Below, one piece after another: positions 10,069-20,007 of a DNA stretch of 64,000 bases. The notes under the pieces were generated by a model. The model ran no database searches, was not told where the DNA came from, and saw only the letters and a list, made by a program, of their open reading frames with translations. Within the stretch, counting starts at the first letter, position 1; each line of letters opens with the position of its first letter. A program made the position numbers and the translations under genes. Origin of the DNA: Eutreptiella sp. 'Long Island Sound 2002' (lineage: Eukaryota; Euglenozoa; Euglenophyceae; Eutreptiales; Eutreptiaceae); NCBI GenBank assembly GCA_964036045.1, contig OZ038385.1, forward strand, positions 57,507,919 through 57,571,918, given 5' to 3'.

Positions 10069-11132
10069 GGGTACAAGGCACAAGTAAGTCTAAGAGAAAA
10101 AAAAAGAATTGCAGGTGGACTGTGTGCCTTGGGAATCATAATCTTGAGCCACGCAGCCCGAGATACTGCATAATTTTGTTTGTTTCCATTTGGCTGTTGT
10201 GGCTAAAATGTGCATGTTTTGGGCTGTGTTGGGCAACTTCAAGCGTTGTTTGGTCTCATCACGTAGGAAAGTAGTGAAACAATGTTCATTGACACTGGCA
10301 AAATAAGCTGGTTGACACGTGCTTGTTTTTCATGGTTTTGCCAAGTTTGGGCTCTTTTGGACTATGGTTGGCCAACAAAGGCCCAAACTGGGCCATTTGT
10401 TTAGCGTCCCTAGCCTCTCGGACGTGGTCGGCCTGGGTGAAATTTCTGGATCAAACTCTAGATTTGGGATGGCATGGGTCCACATGTGCACAACATGGTA
10501 AACTAGAGACGGCAAATCAGAGGAGGTCAAAGTGTTGCGACGAAGTTGTGGCCAAAACAATGAGAGATGTGCTTTTTGTGTGGTAGATTTAAGGGCAGCG
10601 GGGTGCCTGGACAGGTGCACCCGTTCTAAATTCTCAATTTCCTTGTTTTCCCAACCTTGACCACACCGCAAGTGTTGAAGTGGTGGGGGGGTGTGGGGAA
10701 TGGCAACAATTTGTCAGCACAGCTCAGGATTCAGGGTGTTCACCCCCGCTTACATTTTCTTATTTATGTGTAAACCCTTCTGCCTGGCATCTTGAGTTTT
10801 GGGCTGACAAGACAGGACAAAATTGAATATAGCAACGAATGGATCAGCATCTGAAAAATCAACCTTGTTACTTGAGATTCTTCACACTTTGCATCACTAG
10901 TTGGGCTTGCATTTTGGAATGCAATTCTGGTGTTGAGTCTCATTGAATGCTGGGTGTGGCTGTATTTCTGGAGCACATCACTGGATGAGATTGTAAAAGG
11001 AGCCAGTGATGGAGGAGCTTGCAATTGTATCTCTTGGGCTTGCACTTTTGAAAGTTGATGCAGTTGTTGTGGACAGACAAGCAATTTAGGGTTGACACAC
11101 ACCTGTGTGCCTTTTTGCTTTGCAGTGTGACG
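10069..11132. other. Gene-free stretch
   Basis: Only short frames in all directions, none with a recognisable motif. No repeat, tRNA-like or element-end structure was seen. Confidence 0.35.
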
Positions 11133-11188
11133 AAGCCTCTGACAGCACACTAAGCCTCTGACAGCACACTAAGCCTCTGACAGCACAC
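11133..11188. repeat. 19-bp tandem repeat, three copies
   Basis: AAGCCTCTGACAGCACACT is repeated at 11133, 11152 and 11171; the last copy is slightly truncated. The copies are otherwise identical, which suggests recent slippage or duplication. Confidence 0.9.
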
Positions 11189-12290
11189 AATTGTTTGAGT
11201 GGGTTAATTAACTTGGTTCGCAGTTTGGCAGTTTGGCAGAAGTACTGGGGATGTGCTTTTCTGTGTGATGTGTAGTATGTATTGTCTTTCTTCCTCTCTT
11301 GTTTGGAAAATATATGTTGAATTTGGTCGGCAGCTGCGAAAGTGTGGTCACAAAATTACCAAATGTCCACCCTTGTGTATGCATTCACTTGTTGAGATAC
11401 CACAACCCCCAGCAACAGCGTATTGGGGAAGATGCTTTTGATGCCAAGTGCAAGAAAGTGCAGTGTAGATGTTTCTTGACAGGTGCAAACAGTCAAATCG
11501 TGTCTCTGCACGTGCAAACAGACTAAGGTACAAAGGTGCACCTCAGCTGCTGTTGACCACTGAATCTTCAGCGGAACCTACCGCAAGTTCCAAAATTTTT
11601 GAATCCACTATGTGTATCAAGCGCAAGTATGCCCCTGTTGTTTGAGTGCTCCATCCCACACTGCCATGCTTTCAGGAATTTTGGATATATTTGCACAATA
11701 GGGACAGGGATTGGGTACAACGATGTATGAACAATGAAATGAATTGGGTCTAACAATGTGCCCAACAGTTAGACTAGCTCCTATTTGTTGCCCAAACCCT
11801 GTATTTTACATTATTGGATACATTATTAAAATGTGACACAGTAGTTGATGTGGAACGTTGTTTGCTATTGCTTATGGGGCGCCTTAATCGCAATGCGCGC
11901 GTAGTACGACTATTTGGGCGCCTGGCCGGAGTAGAAACCCATCCTTTGTGGTGCTTTGGGCATCTTGTTGTTTGGTGGTAGGTTTTAATGCATTGGGGAT
12001 TCACCCTGTAGCCGGGGCATCTGCTCTTTGAGGAGTGGCGCAGCAGTGTCCGTATTTCAAGGGTGTGTTCTCTTGTGGTTGCAGGTGAACACCCAATGCC
12101 ACGAAAACATGCTCCTGTGGGTCGCCTGGAAAGAAGTTGCCGGTGGGTATTCCGGTGCCCGAAAAAATTAGCTTGCTTTTCCCCAGCCAAAGGAGCCCCC
12201 GATATAGGGTAGGTCCACATCGGTCCCCGGCCGGAAAATCCTGTGGCCTAGCTCAGTGCCGCACTCCGTGGAAGAAACACCGCCCTTAGA
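11189..12290. other. Gene-poor stretch; weak minus-strand open frames near 11.8-12.2 kb
   Basis: On the minus strand a 148-codon frame covers 11774-12220, but its Arg/Ser/Thr-rich translation shows no motif. An alternative minus frame in the same place is broken by stops. I do not call a gene here. Confidence 0.3.
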
Positions 12291-12586
12291 AATCACCTCG
12301 AAGAGAGGTTGTTAGATCAAGCGCAGGCGCGGGCGTCGTATACCCCCCTTTTTGGGGGTCATTCGCGTAGCATACTCCAAGGCATGATATTTGATGTCCA
12401 ACCCCTTGTAAACTCATTATTTTGCCCAATAAGACCATCCCCTGATGGATTTTTTGATTCTGAGGCCCCTATCCCCTAAAACTGGATATCACTTTTTTGA
12501 GGGGGGGGTGGGGGGGTGGGGGGGTCAAAAGTTTTCGCTCACAAGGCTCCAAGCAGTGGGGTGGCCCATTGCTGTCACATCGAACG

Positions 12587-12652
12587 CCGGTCGAATGGTA
12601 ACGCAGCAGACTGCAAAGTCTTAGGTCGGCGGTTCAAATCCTAGTCGGCCGA
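12587..12652 (+). other. tRNA-Cys-like sequence (decayed tRNA or SINE head), plus strand
   Basis: The sequence has a D-arm-like GAATGGTAACGC, an anticodon loop CTGCAAA identical to a canonical tRNA-Cys(GCA) loop, and a perfect box B, GGTTCAAATCC (12631-12641). The anticodon and T stems pair poorly and the acceptor has a mismatch, so it is unlikely to be a functional tRNA. Confidence 0.45.
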
Positions 12653-12664
12653 CTGTCTTCGGCG

Positions 12665-12752
12665 CCGCCGCCACCATGTTCGCCCAACCGGGGTTTGAAC
12701 CGCCGACCAAAAAGTCTGCAGTCAGTTGCATTACTACTCGGCCACTACTTGT
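12665..12752 (-). other. tRNA-Cys-like sequence (decayed tRNA or SINE head), minus strand
   Basis: On the minus strand box A is TGGCCGAGTAG (12734-12744), the loop is CTGCAGA and box B is GGTTCAAACCC (12691-12701). The block GTCGGCGGTTCAAA is shared with the plus-strand copy next to it, so the two form a tail-to-tail inverted pair. Stems are degraded. Confidence 0.45.
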
Positions 12753-13172
12753 CTTAAGCCGCAAGTCCTCCCCACTGCTTGGGGCCGCGTGTGCCACTGA
12801 CAAAAAACCCAAACTATGTGTTTGTGTGTGACTGGCTACTGGCCTGGCTAACTGACTGATTGGCTGACTGTCAGCCTCTCTTCGAGGTGCGCAGCCGAAG
12901 GCAATAGAATCACCTCGCAGAGGTTGTTAGATCAAAGCCAGGCAGGCGTATATAGGGGAAAACGCCACATACCCCCCCATTTTGGGCCTTTTTGGGCCTA
13001 TTTGCATACCCTACCCCAAGGGGTTGAATTGTTAATCTAACCCCTTGTAAAATCATTATTTTGTCCAATCAATGCATCCTCCAATGAGTTTTTGGTCTGG
13101 ACCCCCGCAGACCCCCCCGACTTGAAACCCACTTTTTTGAGGTTTTGAGGGAGGTGGAGGGGGGGTCAAAAA

Positions 13173-13628
13173 ATGACCCCCCCTGAGAGCGCCATGTCTA
13201 CCCCGCGAAGGGACAGCACTCAGAGTGCGTCTGATGAGGACGTGCAACAGTATGCCGTCCGGTGTTCTACCCCCCCCGATCTGCCCCCCACCCCGCTGGC
13301 GCCACTTTTTGAGAGCGTGATGTCTGCCTCACGAGCGGACAGCACCCATCTTGAGTGCGATGAGGACATGGGTCAGTACGAAGTCCAGTACTCTACCCCA
13401 CCCTCCGTGGGGGAGTGGCCCCCTAACCCCTTTACCTTTCCCTCTCTTCGCGGAGCACAGCGTCTCTGCACGGAAGTGCCTGGCATGGCCCGACAGGGCC
13501 AGGGATGGGTTCGTGACCCCCATGCACGACACTCCACCATGCTGTACAGCATGCATGAGGGTGCTCTGTCTTCCAACAGCGCGGAGGGGCTCATGAAGCA
13601 TGGACGGGCCTCACGTGAGGCAACCTAA
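13173..13628 (+). CDS. Small protein with a duplicated 42-residue module, 151 aa
   Basis: This is an ATG-to-stop frame of 151 codons. Two tandem modules start at 13185 and 13311, exactly 126 bp (42 codons) apart. Both share ES-x-MS-x2-R-x-DST, an acidic DED block, Q-Y-x-V, then STPP and a Pro-rich part. Conservation of the amino-acid pattern while the DNA has diverged supports coding. The C-terminal part (about residues 90-151) is not repeated. No catalytic or membrane motif was seen. The Ser/Thr-Pro content and acidic clusters suggest a disordered, possibly phosphorylated protein or exon; this is an inference. It may be one exon of a larger gene, because the upstream DNA is a diverged direct repeat. 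Confidence 0.5.
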   Translation: MTPPESAMSTPRRDSTQSASDEDVQQYAVRCSTPPDLPPTPLAPLFESVMSASRADSTHLECDEDMGQYEVQYSTPPSVGEWPPNPFTFPSLRGAQRLCTEVPGMARQGQGWVRDPHARHSTMLYSMHEGALSSNSAEGLMKHGRASREAT

Positions 13629-14097
13629 AGGACGGAGGGGGGAGCCTCTTGTCATACAGGGCGGCAGCTCTCCAGAAACCCGCGCGACTTGCCCCTTGGG
13701 TGAGTTTGGGGGCTGGAATGGGTAGAAGCCCCATGGACTATTGCTCCTAAATATGATTTCCTTCCTTTTTATGGGTTGAAAATCATGAATCTTTTGGTTT
13801 TTTTTCGATTTTGAGCCGAAAAAGTGTTTCCGGGTCCCGACTCCATGGGGTTTGTATGGGGCGGAGTGGGACGAGCACTTTATGCAGTTTATGCACTTTT
13901 CAGCCATTTTTGCTATTTTGGCCACCTCGGTGACCCCATGCTACCCACTTTGAGGGGTGTGAGTGGGGATGTTGTGACAGTATATGCCTACTAGGATACG
14001 AAAGGACGTTTTTTGCTGTCTGTAGCCTTGCGAAGGGCCGGTCAAAACCCGTGCCAAAGACGCGAAATGACTGTTTCCACCAATAATGGCCTAGTGA

Positions 14098-14665
14098 ATG
14101 GGCTGGTGCACAACCCGCTTATGCAGTTTTTCATCTTGGGTAGCTCAAAAATGGAAGTTTCTGAAACTTATTTTTTTGATACCGTGGTCACCTAAAATGA
14201 CCATCCAAGGTATGTAAAGCATGTTTCAGCCGTGTTCATGTGTTTATCACCCTATTTGGGTATTGGGTGCAAGGGGGGGGGGGTCAAACGGGATTGGTAC
14301 ACAACCTGGAGGGGGGTCAAACGGGATTGGTACACAACCTGCTTATGCAGTTTTTCAGCCTGTACAGCTCAAAAATCGAAGTGTCCGAAACTTATTTTTA
14401 TGATATTGTGATCACCCAAAATGACTATCCAAGATACTTAAAGCATGTTTTAGCCCGTATTTATGTAGTTTTTCCCCTATTTTGGGTGTGTGTTGCTTGG
14501 GGTAGATTCTCTGCGAGGTGGATAGCCGAAGGCAATAGAATTTTCGAAACTTATCTCTAATCACCTAAAATGACCATCCAAGATACGGAAAGCATGTTTC
14601 AGCCCGTATTTATGTGTTTTTCACCCTATTTGGGTATTTGGTGCTGGGGGGGGGGGTCCAAAGGG
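14098..14665 (+). repeat. Tandem repeat of about 223 bp, two full copies and one truncated
   Basis: The phrase GCTTATGCAGTTTTTCA lies at about 14118 and 14341, and AAAGCATGTTTCAGCC-like phrases at about 14216, 14440 and 14588. Each copy ends with CACCCTATTTGGGTATT-like sequence and, in two of them, a long G run. A 31-bp phrase around GTCAAACGGGATTGG is also doubled. Nothing coding was seen here or in 13629-14097. Confidence 0.75.
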
Positions 14666-15712
14666 CCCTTTGCTCCACCAGCCCATCAGCCTTTGGCAAA
14701 GTGGCGTCCAAATTAGCATGCACCGTGCCTCTACTTCCAAGCACAATCTCAATGGGGGGTCACGCAGGACTAATTCTCTGATAACCTCAAAACACCAAAA
14801 CCTACCATAAGAAGAAAAAACCACCATTCAACAATTTGGGGTATTTGTTCGCAACAATGGTACCAAGGGGGGTGCACGTTGACCTTTTTTCTTTAAGATG
14901 GACTCAAACTGTTCAAAACAGAGTACTCAAGACAGTTGGAAAGCAGGGATGGGACTCATATGATACACTGGATCTCTGGCAAATCAGGGCACAAAGGCAT
15001 TGACCCATAGCTCAAGAGGTGCACGGCATGGTGCTCTCCGTACAACCCTGCTCTTCCTTCAACCTAGCAGCTTGGACCCGTTCCCTGAACAGTGCATGCA
15101 TGCACGCACAAGCCATGTGCCACACATTCCAGCCATGTCACTCCATTGTTCAGCTGGACATTGTCCCAATTTTTTGTTTTCAGTGCCTCAAGGGTTCGCT
15201 CTTCGCCCCTGTTTTCACTACTTGCGGAATGCTGTCTCTTTCACCAAAATGGGGTTATGTGCGTTCAGTTCCGGTGGGTAGTTTCAGCCATCTAAGATTC
15301 TTAACCTGTGGCCTTGGTTTTCCAACACGAGCTCCATGGACAGGTCAAAAGGGGACATACACAATCAGTGAAAACGTGCAACTGGTTTGCAGTCCATACG
15401 TACACTTCTTACTTGTTTACTTGCTTGCTTACTGTCTGTCCTAGATCTTGGCTGATGGCCATGGGCCCTAGCAGACATTACACTGCAAATGGACGTGCAG
15501 TGTATATCTTTTGTGTATGTTATTGTAATGAAGTCGCCTAGTTCATAGTGTGATACATTCGCACAAACTGTTGCAAGCAGGGCCATTTCACCACAGCCCC
15601 AACATTGCTTGCGGTGTGGCTGGTTTTTTATTGCATGGTGAAAGATTCAGTGCCCTACTTTGATAGTGCAGTGCATGAACTCAACGCAATGTTCACTGCT
15701 GGAGCAGAGTGG
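14666..15712. other. Gene-poor stretch
   Basis: An open frame of 141 codons on the plus strand (15019-15444) is Cys/Ser/Leu-rich without a recognisable domain, and I do not call it a gene. No repeat family was seen until the element starting at 15721. Confidence 0.3.
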
Positions 15713-16368
15713 CTCAATACCATACCTCATGCTAGCGTCCGTTTTGATATGGGTACCCGTCCGTGTGCGTCCGTTTTGATTTTGGGGAGCGTCCGTTTGC
15801 GTCCGTTTCAGTTTTGGGGTGCGTCCGTTTGCGTCCGTTTCAGATTTTGGGGGGCGAAATCAGAAATTGCCGGCAACAAAGAGTGTCGCGGGCTGGCATG
15901 ATACCCCCGCCGATGGTTGAGCGGATAATAGGAAATGTAAGCACGAAGGTGAACACCTGAGCGTCAGAACGTATTTCTTTCTCTGTGCATGCTGTAGGAG
16001 ATTGGGGCAGTAGTACAGCGGTATATGCCCAGGTTTCAATAATAGGGGCCGTGGGTTCCATCCCCGCTGGACCCAAACTGCTGGCGCTCTTTTTTTCATC
16101 AGTCCAGACAGTAATCAGCTGGCGCTCTGTTTTTCATCAGTCCAGACAGTAATCACCAAACACCAGTCACCAGACACCAGACGGTATTCCCCAGACACCC
16201 TGCATGAAAGGTGCAGAAGTTGTGAGGGCACAGCCATGGTATGATTGGGGAGCGTCCGTTTGCGTCCGTTTCAGTTTTTGGGTGCGTCCGTTTGCGTCCG
16301 TTTCAGATTTTGGGGGGCGTCCGCAACCGTCCGGAAAAACGGACGCTAGCATGAGGTATGCTCAATAC
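15713..16368. mobile_element. 640-bp MITE with 25-bp perfect TIRs and 8-bp TSD
   Basis: The element spans 15721-16360. Its first 25 bp (starting CATACCTCATGCTAGCGTCC) and last 25 bp are perfect inverted complements. The flanks carry the 8-bp duplication CTCAATAC at 15713-15720 and 16361-16368. An 8-bp duplication is typical of hAT elements and also occurs in P, Merlin and KDZ families; the family cannot be fixed from the ends alone. Inside are two nearly identical direct copies of a block of about 74 bp built from GCGTCCGTTTGCGTCCGTTT (15785-15857 and 16246-16319), a tRNA-like module and a doubled CAGTCCAGACAGTAATCA phrase (about 16100-16155). There is no transposase frame, so it must have been moved in trans. 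Confidence 0.85.
16004..16074 (+). other. tRNA-like Pol III module inside the MITE
   Basis: A box A-like TAGTACAGCGG (16011-16021) and a box B-like GGTTCCATCCC (16054-16064) with a T-stem that pairs (GTGGG/CCCGC). The anticodon arm does not fold well. The spacing of the boxes is at the short end for a tRNA. It could be a captured tRNA relic. Confidence 0.35.
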
Positions 16369-16438
16369 TGCATCCAACGCAACATTCTGGTTGAACTTGG
16401 GCAATTCGTTCATGCCTCCCTACTGGAATCAACAATAA

Positions 16439-16815
16439 TCACCCCATCCAACAACAAATGTCCAACTGCATGCCCTGTCCACCTCTTGCTGTAAAGTACC
16501 GTGCAGGTTTGGAAAGGTTGCAGGAGGTTGGAGAGGAATCACAGAGGATTGAATGATGTTGTTCAACAGGCACTTCCCAATGGGATGTAGAAAAGCCTTG
16601 CAATGGCTTGGGTAGTTGACACCCTTTGCAAAACTTGTTTGTGGTGGCATGATGTGTACAGCTATCGCAAATGAAAGATGGGGTGTTGAGTAGATTAGCT
16701 GATGTAACCTGTAGGTAATTGTGACATCCACATTGTGTGCAAGTGGTAGCAATTTGCATAGAAGTATCTCTTGGGGACATTCGTTGTGCGCCAACACGGT
16801 GAGTTTTGGCACTTT
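16439..16815 (-). pseudogene. Possible zinc-finger coding remnant, minus strand
   Basis: One minus frame encodes a Cys/His-rich segment, TCTQCGCHNYLQV followed by FICDSCTHH and FCKGCQ, that is three C-x2-C pairs within about 45 residues. The frame ends at 16439. No start or full domain is visible, and the family is unknown. It may be a decayed exon or a chance pattern. Confidence 0.25.
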
Positions 16816-16989
16816 TCCTGGTTTTTATGAACTTTTGGTCCACTGCGCCAAAATTTCGTCCCGTTGGGGGGGGGGGGGGGTATGTGTGGACTTTTTGAAA
16901 TCTGTGAGGGTAGATGATCGCATTTTTGAGCAAATGGAGCTGCAAAGTGGACGATGCACAAGACAGGGCAATGCTTGAGGGACCACTGA

Positions 16990-17371
16990 TTATTCTGAAT
17001 CTGAATCGTCCTCATTGTTGCCCCCTTCCACAATAGCAGGGACCCCATTGGGGCACACATCCCCCTGCTTGTGAATTGGAACATATTTTTTCGGTTTTTC
17101 CCCATCCTGCAGCCTGCGTGCCTTGACTGGCACCCACCCTGTGTTGAGAGGCATGGCCCACAGACCGTCAGTTGTGAGTTTGGTGCTCCTTGTGGGTGCA
17201 TGCAGGTTGCTGCGAACCGGCTGTACGGGGCTTTTTTGCCTGGCTGCCAGGCCGGTGCCGAGTCACTTTCACCCACTCTGCACCCCCAGAGCGAGCCCTT
17301 TTACGCACCAAAGGCTTTTGTGGTGCATCCGGGCAAGCAACAGCCTGTGGAGTGAATTTGTATGTGGACAT
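16990..17371 (-). pseudogene. Minus-strand terminal exon remnant with acidic tail, one frameshift
   Basis: Reading leftward, a likely acceptor (TTTTTGTCAACAG near 17385) is followed by ATG at 17371, the N-terminal stretch MSTYKFTPQAVACPDAP and a basic KRARSGGAEWVKVTRHRPGS segment. After a shift of frame the sequence continues with TDGLWAMPLNTGWVPVKARR and KKYVPIHKQGDVCP, and ends in an acidic NNEDDSDSE tail at a TAA (16990-16992). Both halves look protein-like, so this is a broken gene or an exon with a missed intron. The function is not recognised. Confidence 0.4.
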
Positions 17372-19840
17372 GGTAGCTGCCTGTTGACAAAAAGAGGCAG
17401 CAAGCAACACAGGCATCATCCAAAACGGACGAAAATCTCAAACATGTTGTCAGTACAGCATGCAGACCCGGGTGTTCCAAATAGCCCTTTTCAAGGGCTT
17501 TCCGAATATACCCCACATACCCCCACCTACGGAACACTCAGTTGGCAGAAATCAGGCAACAATGACACCAACCCCTGAAAACCCACCGCGTTGGCGCAAT
17601 AAGCGACGTCCCCGAGAGATATGGATGCTTTATAGCAATACCCGACGAGAGTGTGAGGATTGAAGATAGTTGGAGAGTTGGAGAGGGTTGGAGAGACCGT
17701 ACTGGGTTGAGAGGGTTGTTGAGAGTGGATGGGGTTGGCTAGGATAGCGTAGGCCGAAAAGGCTTGTAGATGGCGTTGCGGTACTGAAGAGTCCATCAGG
17801 GATGATCCAGCAAGTTGAATTACATGCACCCACTCACATTTTCTCGCACAGCGCTTTTCTTCAGTTGATGGTCCCGTTGTTGTGCTGAAAGACACGTGCC
17901 ATCCTTGCAACTTATATATTCCCAACCAGCAGTTTCTCTGGCTATATATTATCACCCTATATATAGTCTAGTGGACAGTCTCTCTGACGCAGTTGCTCCA
18001 AATTTCATGATGCGCTCAGACGTTTTCAGGGATATCCTGCCAGGCCCCGCCAATCCGGAGTGCCCTCCATCCAGGTCCTCCTGCTTCACCTGTCTGTGCG
18101 CTACTTCCTTATCCCTAGCTTGGCATTCCTCTAATTTGTGTGGTGGCAAGTGGCCATGAACAAACTCCAGTTTCCTCAGCAATTTAAGCCTGCGGACCAT
18201 CCAGAGAGGCTAACAATCGATCCCTTGCATAAGCCTGTTTCAGTGTGGGCTGTAGTGTGCGTGTGAGGGGGGGGTGTCAAAGCGAAAAGAGTGGTTTGAT
18301 TTTTTAGGATGGTCCTTTGCAAGTGCAGGCAACTGCAGTGCATCATTATTATTGTAAAAGGGAACAGTGTGTTATTGTCATGTGACAGCCATTTGCAAGG
18401 GCATAGGTCTGGGGCAGTTGTCTGCTACGTAACGCCAACAGCTTCACATGGTTGCATGCACCCGATACCTTCTACAACCCAGTGCCATGAGCCGAAAAGT
18501 AGTAAAGGATACACTTGCACACAAACCATCACAAAGAGACTTTGATTCCACTATGGAATGAGCAAGCCACACAGCCATCTCTTTGTGAGATGCCAAATCA
18601 ACCACCACATGATCAATCATTAAAACACGATCACAGCAGAAAGATTTGTTCTCAGAAAATGCAATGCGTTATCCAAAAAGCTACCTACATCATCATCATC
18701 CTTGCCATGAGGAGCAAGAAAGCAAAACAGCCAAGAGGTGGCAAACTGTCCAAAACAGTTCAGTGACAGGAAGAATTTGTTGTGGTTGTTGTTGTGGTTG
18801 TTGTGGTTGTTGTTGTTCTTGTGGTGCATAAGATTTGGCAAGGCGAGAATTCGCCTGATGCCCTTGGCTTGTTTTCTTCTTCCCTTGGCAAACTGATGAA
18901 ATAAATTCAATCCCATTCCAACCATCATGGCAAATCGGTTTGCTCAGTGTCATGTTGTAACTGGCACCCCAACCCCAATCTATTGGCAAATTAAGCTTGG
19001 GGCAGGTTGGGAAAAATTGAACCCTGAGCCACAGTGGAATGGGGTTGATGTGAAGCACCTTAGTCCCCTACACACTAGGTTGGCCCCGCGGCTGCGCAAG
19101 TTGGGAGAATTTTGCGTGCAACCCCCATACCCCCCTCCGGTCTCAATAGTGTTGTTCCCAGTAGGCTGTGACAACTGGAGGGTGGAGATACGAGCCAATC
19201 TTGCTGGACCCTCAAATGGGCCGGTCGGCATGGTGTGTCATTCCTCTCCAAATGGTGCCCCCATTTTTTTTCTCTAGATTTAGCACCACATGAGGGATGG
19301 GACCTGCCACAATCGTTGGCGCGGATTCTTTTTAGTCCGGTGGGGTGCATTGTCGAAAAACCTTGCCCAAAGGGTCACTCATGGCGGAGAAAACTTCCCC
19401 ACCTTTTTGCAAGTTAGGGTGGTCTGCTACCTAGGTGTCACCTGGTGAGCCGCCAACCAGTGGCACTGTCTCAAGCACGAGCAGGAGGCCTTGCGATTGC
19501 CAAAAGCGGGCCTTAAATCAGGAGGCAAGCTCCCCCCCATCCCCTGTGACCAACTGTTGTCAGCTAAACGCCAACCTCTGGCGACTGCTGTCCATTTGTT
19601 GGTCAATCATCAGCAACCTGTTGGGGCCTGGGGCCACCGGTTGACCAACCTACTGTTGCGTTGTGGCTCTTTTTTCAATCCCTGAAATTGGACGTCCACA
19701 GTTTTCATATTTTTTTCATTAAGGGACGTACTGAGGGGCAGGGTCTGGGGCGGAGTGAAACAATGTCCCCCACTCTGCACCCTCAGAATTCTTTTACCCA
19801 ATAATAACCCCCCCCCCCCCTTTCTCCGCTGATCTGGTTT
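17372..19840. other. Gene-poor stretch with simple repeats
   Basis: GGTTGGAGAG-type degenerate repeats occupy 17660-17735. A (TGTGGTTGT)-type GTT/TGG simple repeat lies at 18778-18823. Several short frames have no motif. The plus-frame sequence at about 19600-19780 has some protein-like character and could be an upstream exon of the gene at 20 kb, but no splice model was established. Confidence 0.35.
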
Positions 19841-19956
19841 GCGCTGCAGTGCAGCAAGTCGAATCAATGTACTGAGATGCATGGCTATGACCATATGCCT
19901 GTGTCACGGTGGTATATGCGAGCTCAGTATCCGTTGCTCATGGCCTTTCTCCGCTA
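19841..19956 (+). repeat. Dispersed repeat A, copy 2
   Basis: This is the second copy of the element at 1797-1912, in the same orientation 18 kb away. It is preceded by a poly-C run and lies about 50 bp upstream of the first exon of the multi-exon gene. Confidence 0.6.
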
Positions 19957-20007
19957 CTGCCTTCAAAATCCAAGGCAGCTAGCAACAGCCTTACTTTGAT
20001 CAAACAG

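Larger units (their letters stand above)
12291..13167 (+). repeat. Pair of diverged direct repeats of about 250 bp flanking tRNA-like sequences
   Basis: 12291-12530 and 12908-13167 align in the same orientation. Both start AATCACCTCG, continue with AGAGGTTGTTAGATCAA, a block of C residues, an AACCCCTTGTAAA.TCATTATTTTG block and CACTTTTTTGAGG, and end in a G-rich tract. Between them lie two tRNA-like sequences and the phrase AGCCGAAGGCAATAGAAT, which recurs near 14524. They may be long terminal parts of a small composite element or two copies of one interspersed repeat. Confidence 0.65.

Noticed and set aside
15019-15444. A 141-codon plus frame as a membrane protein
   Set aside because: It has hydrophobic stretches but no consistent domain, start context or neighbouring exon. 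Similar frames are common in this gene-poor region.
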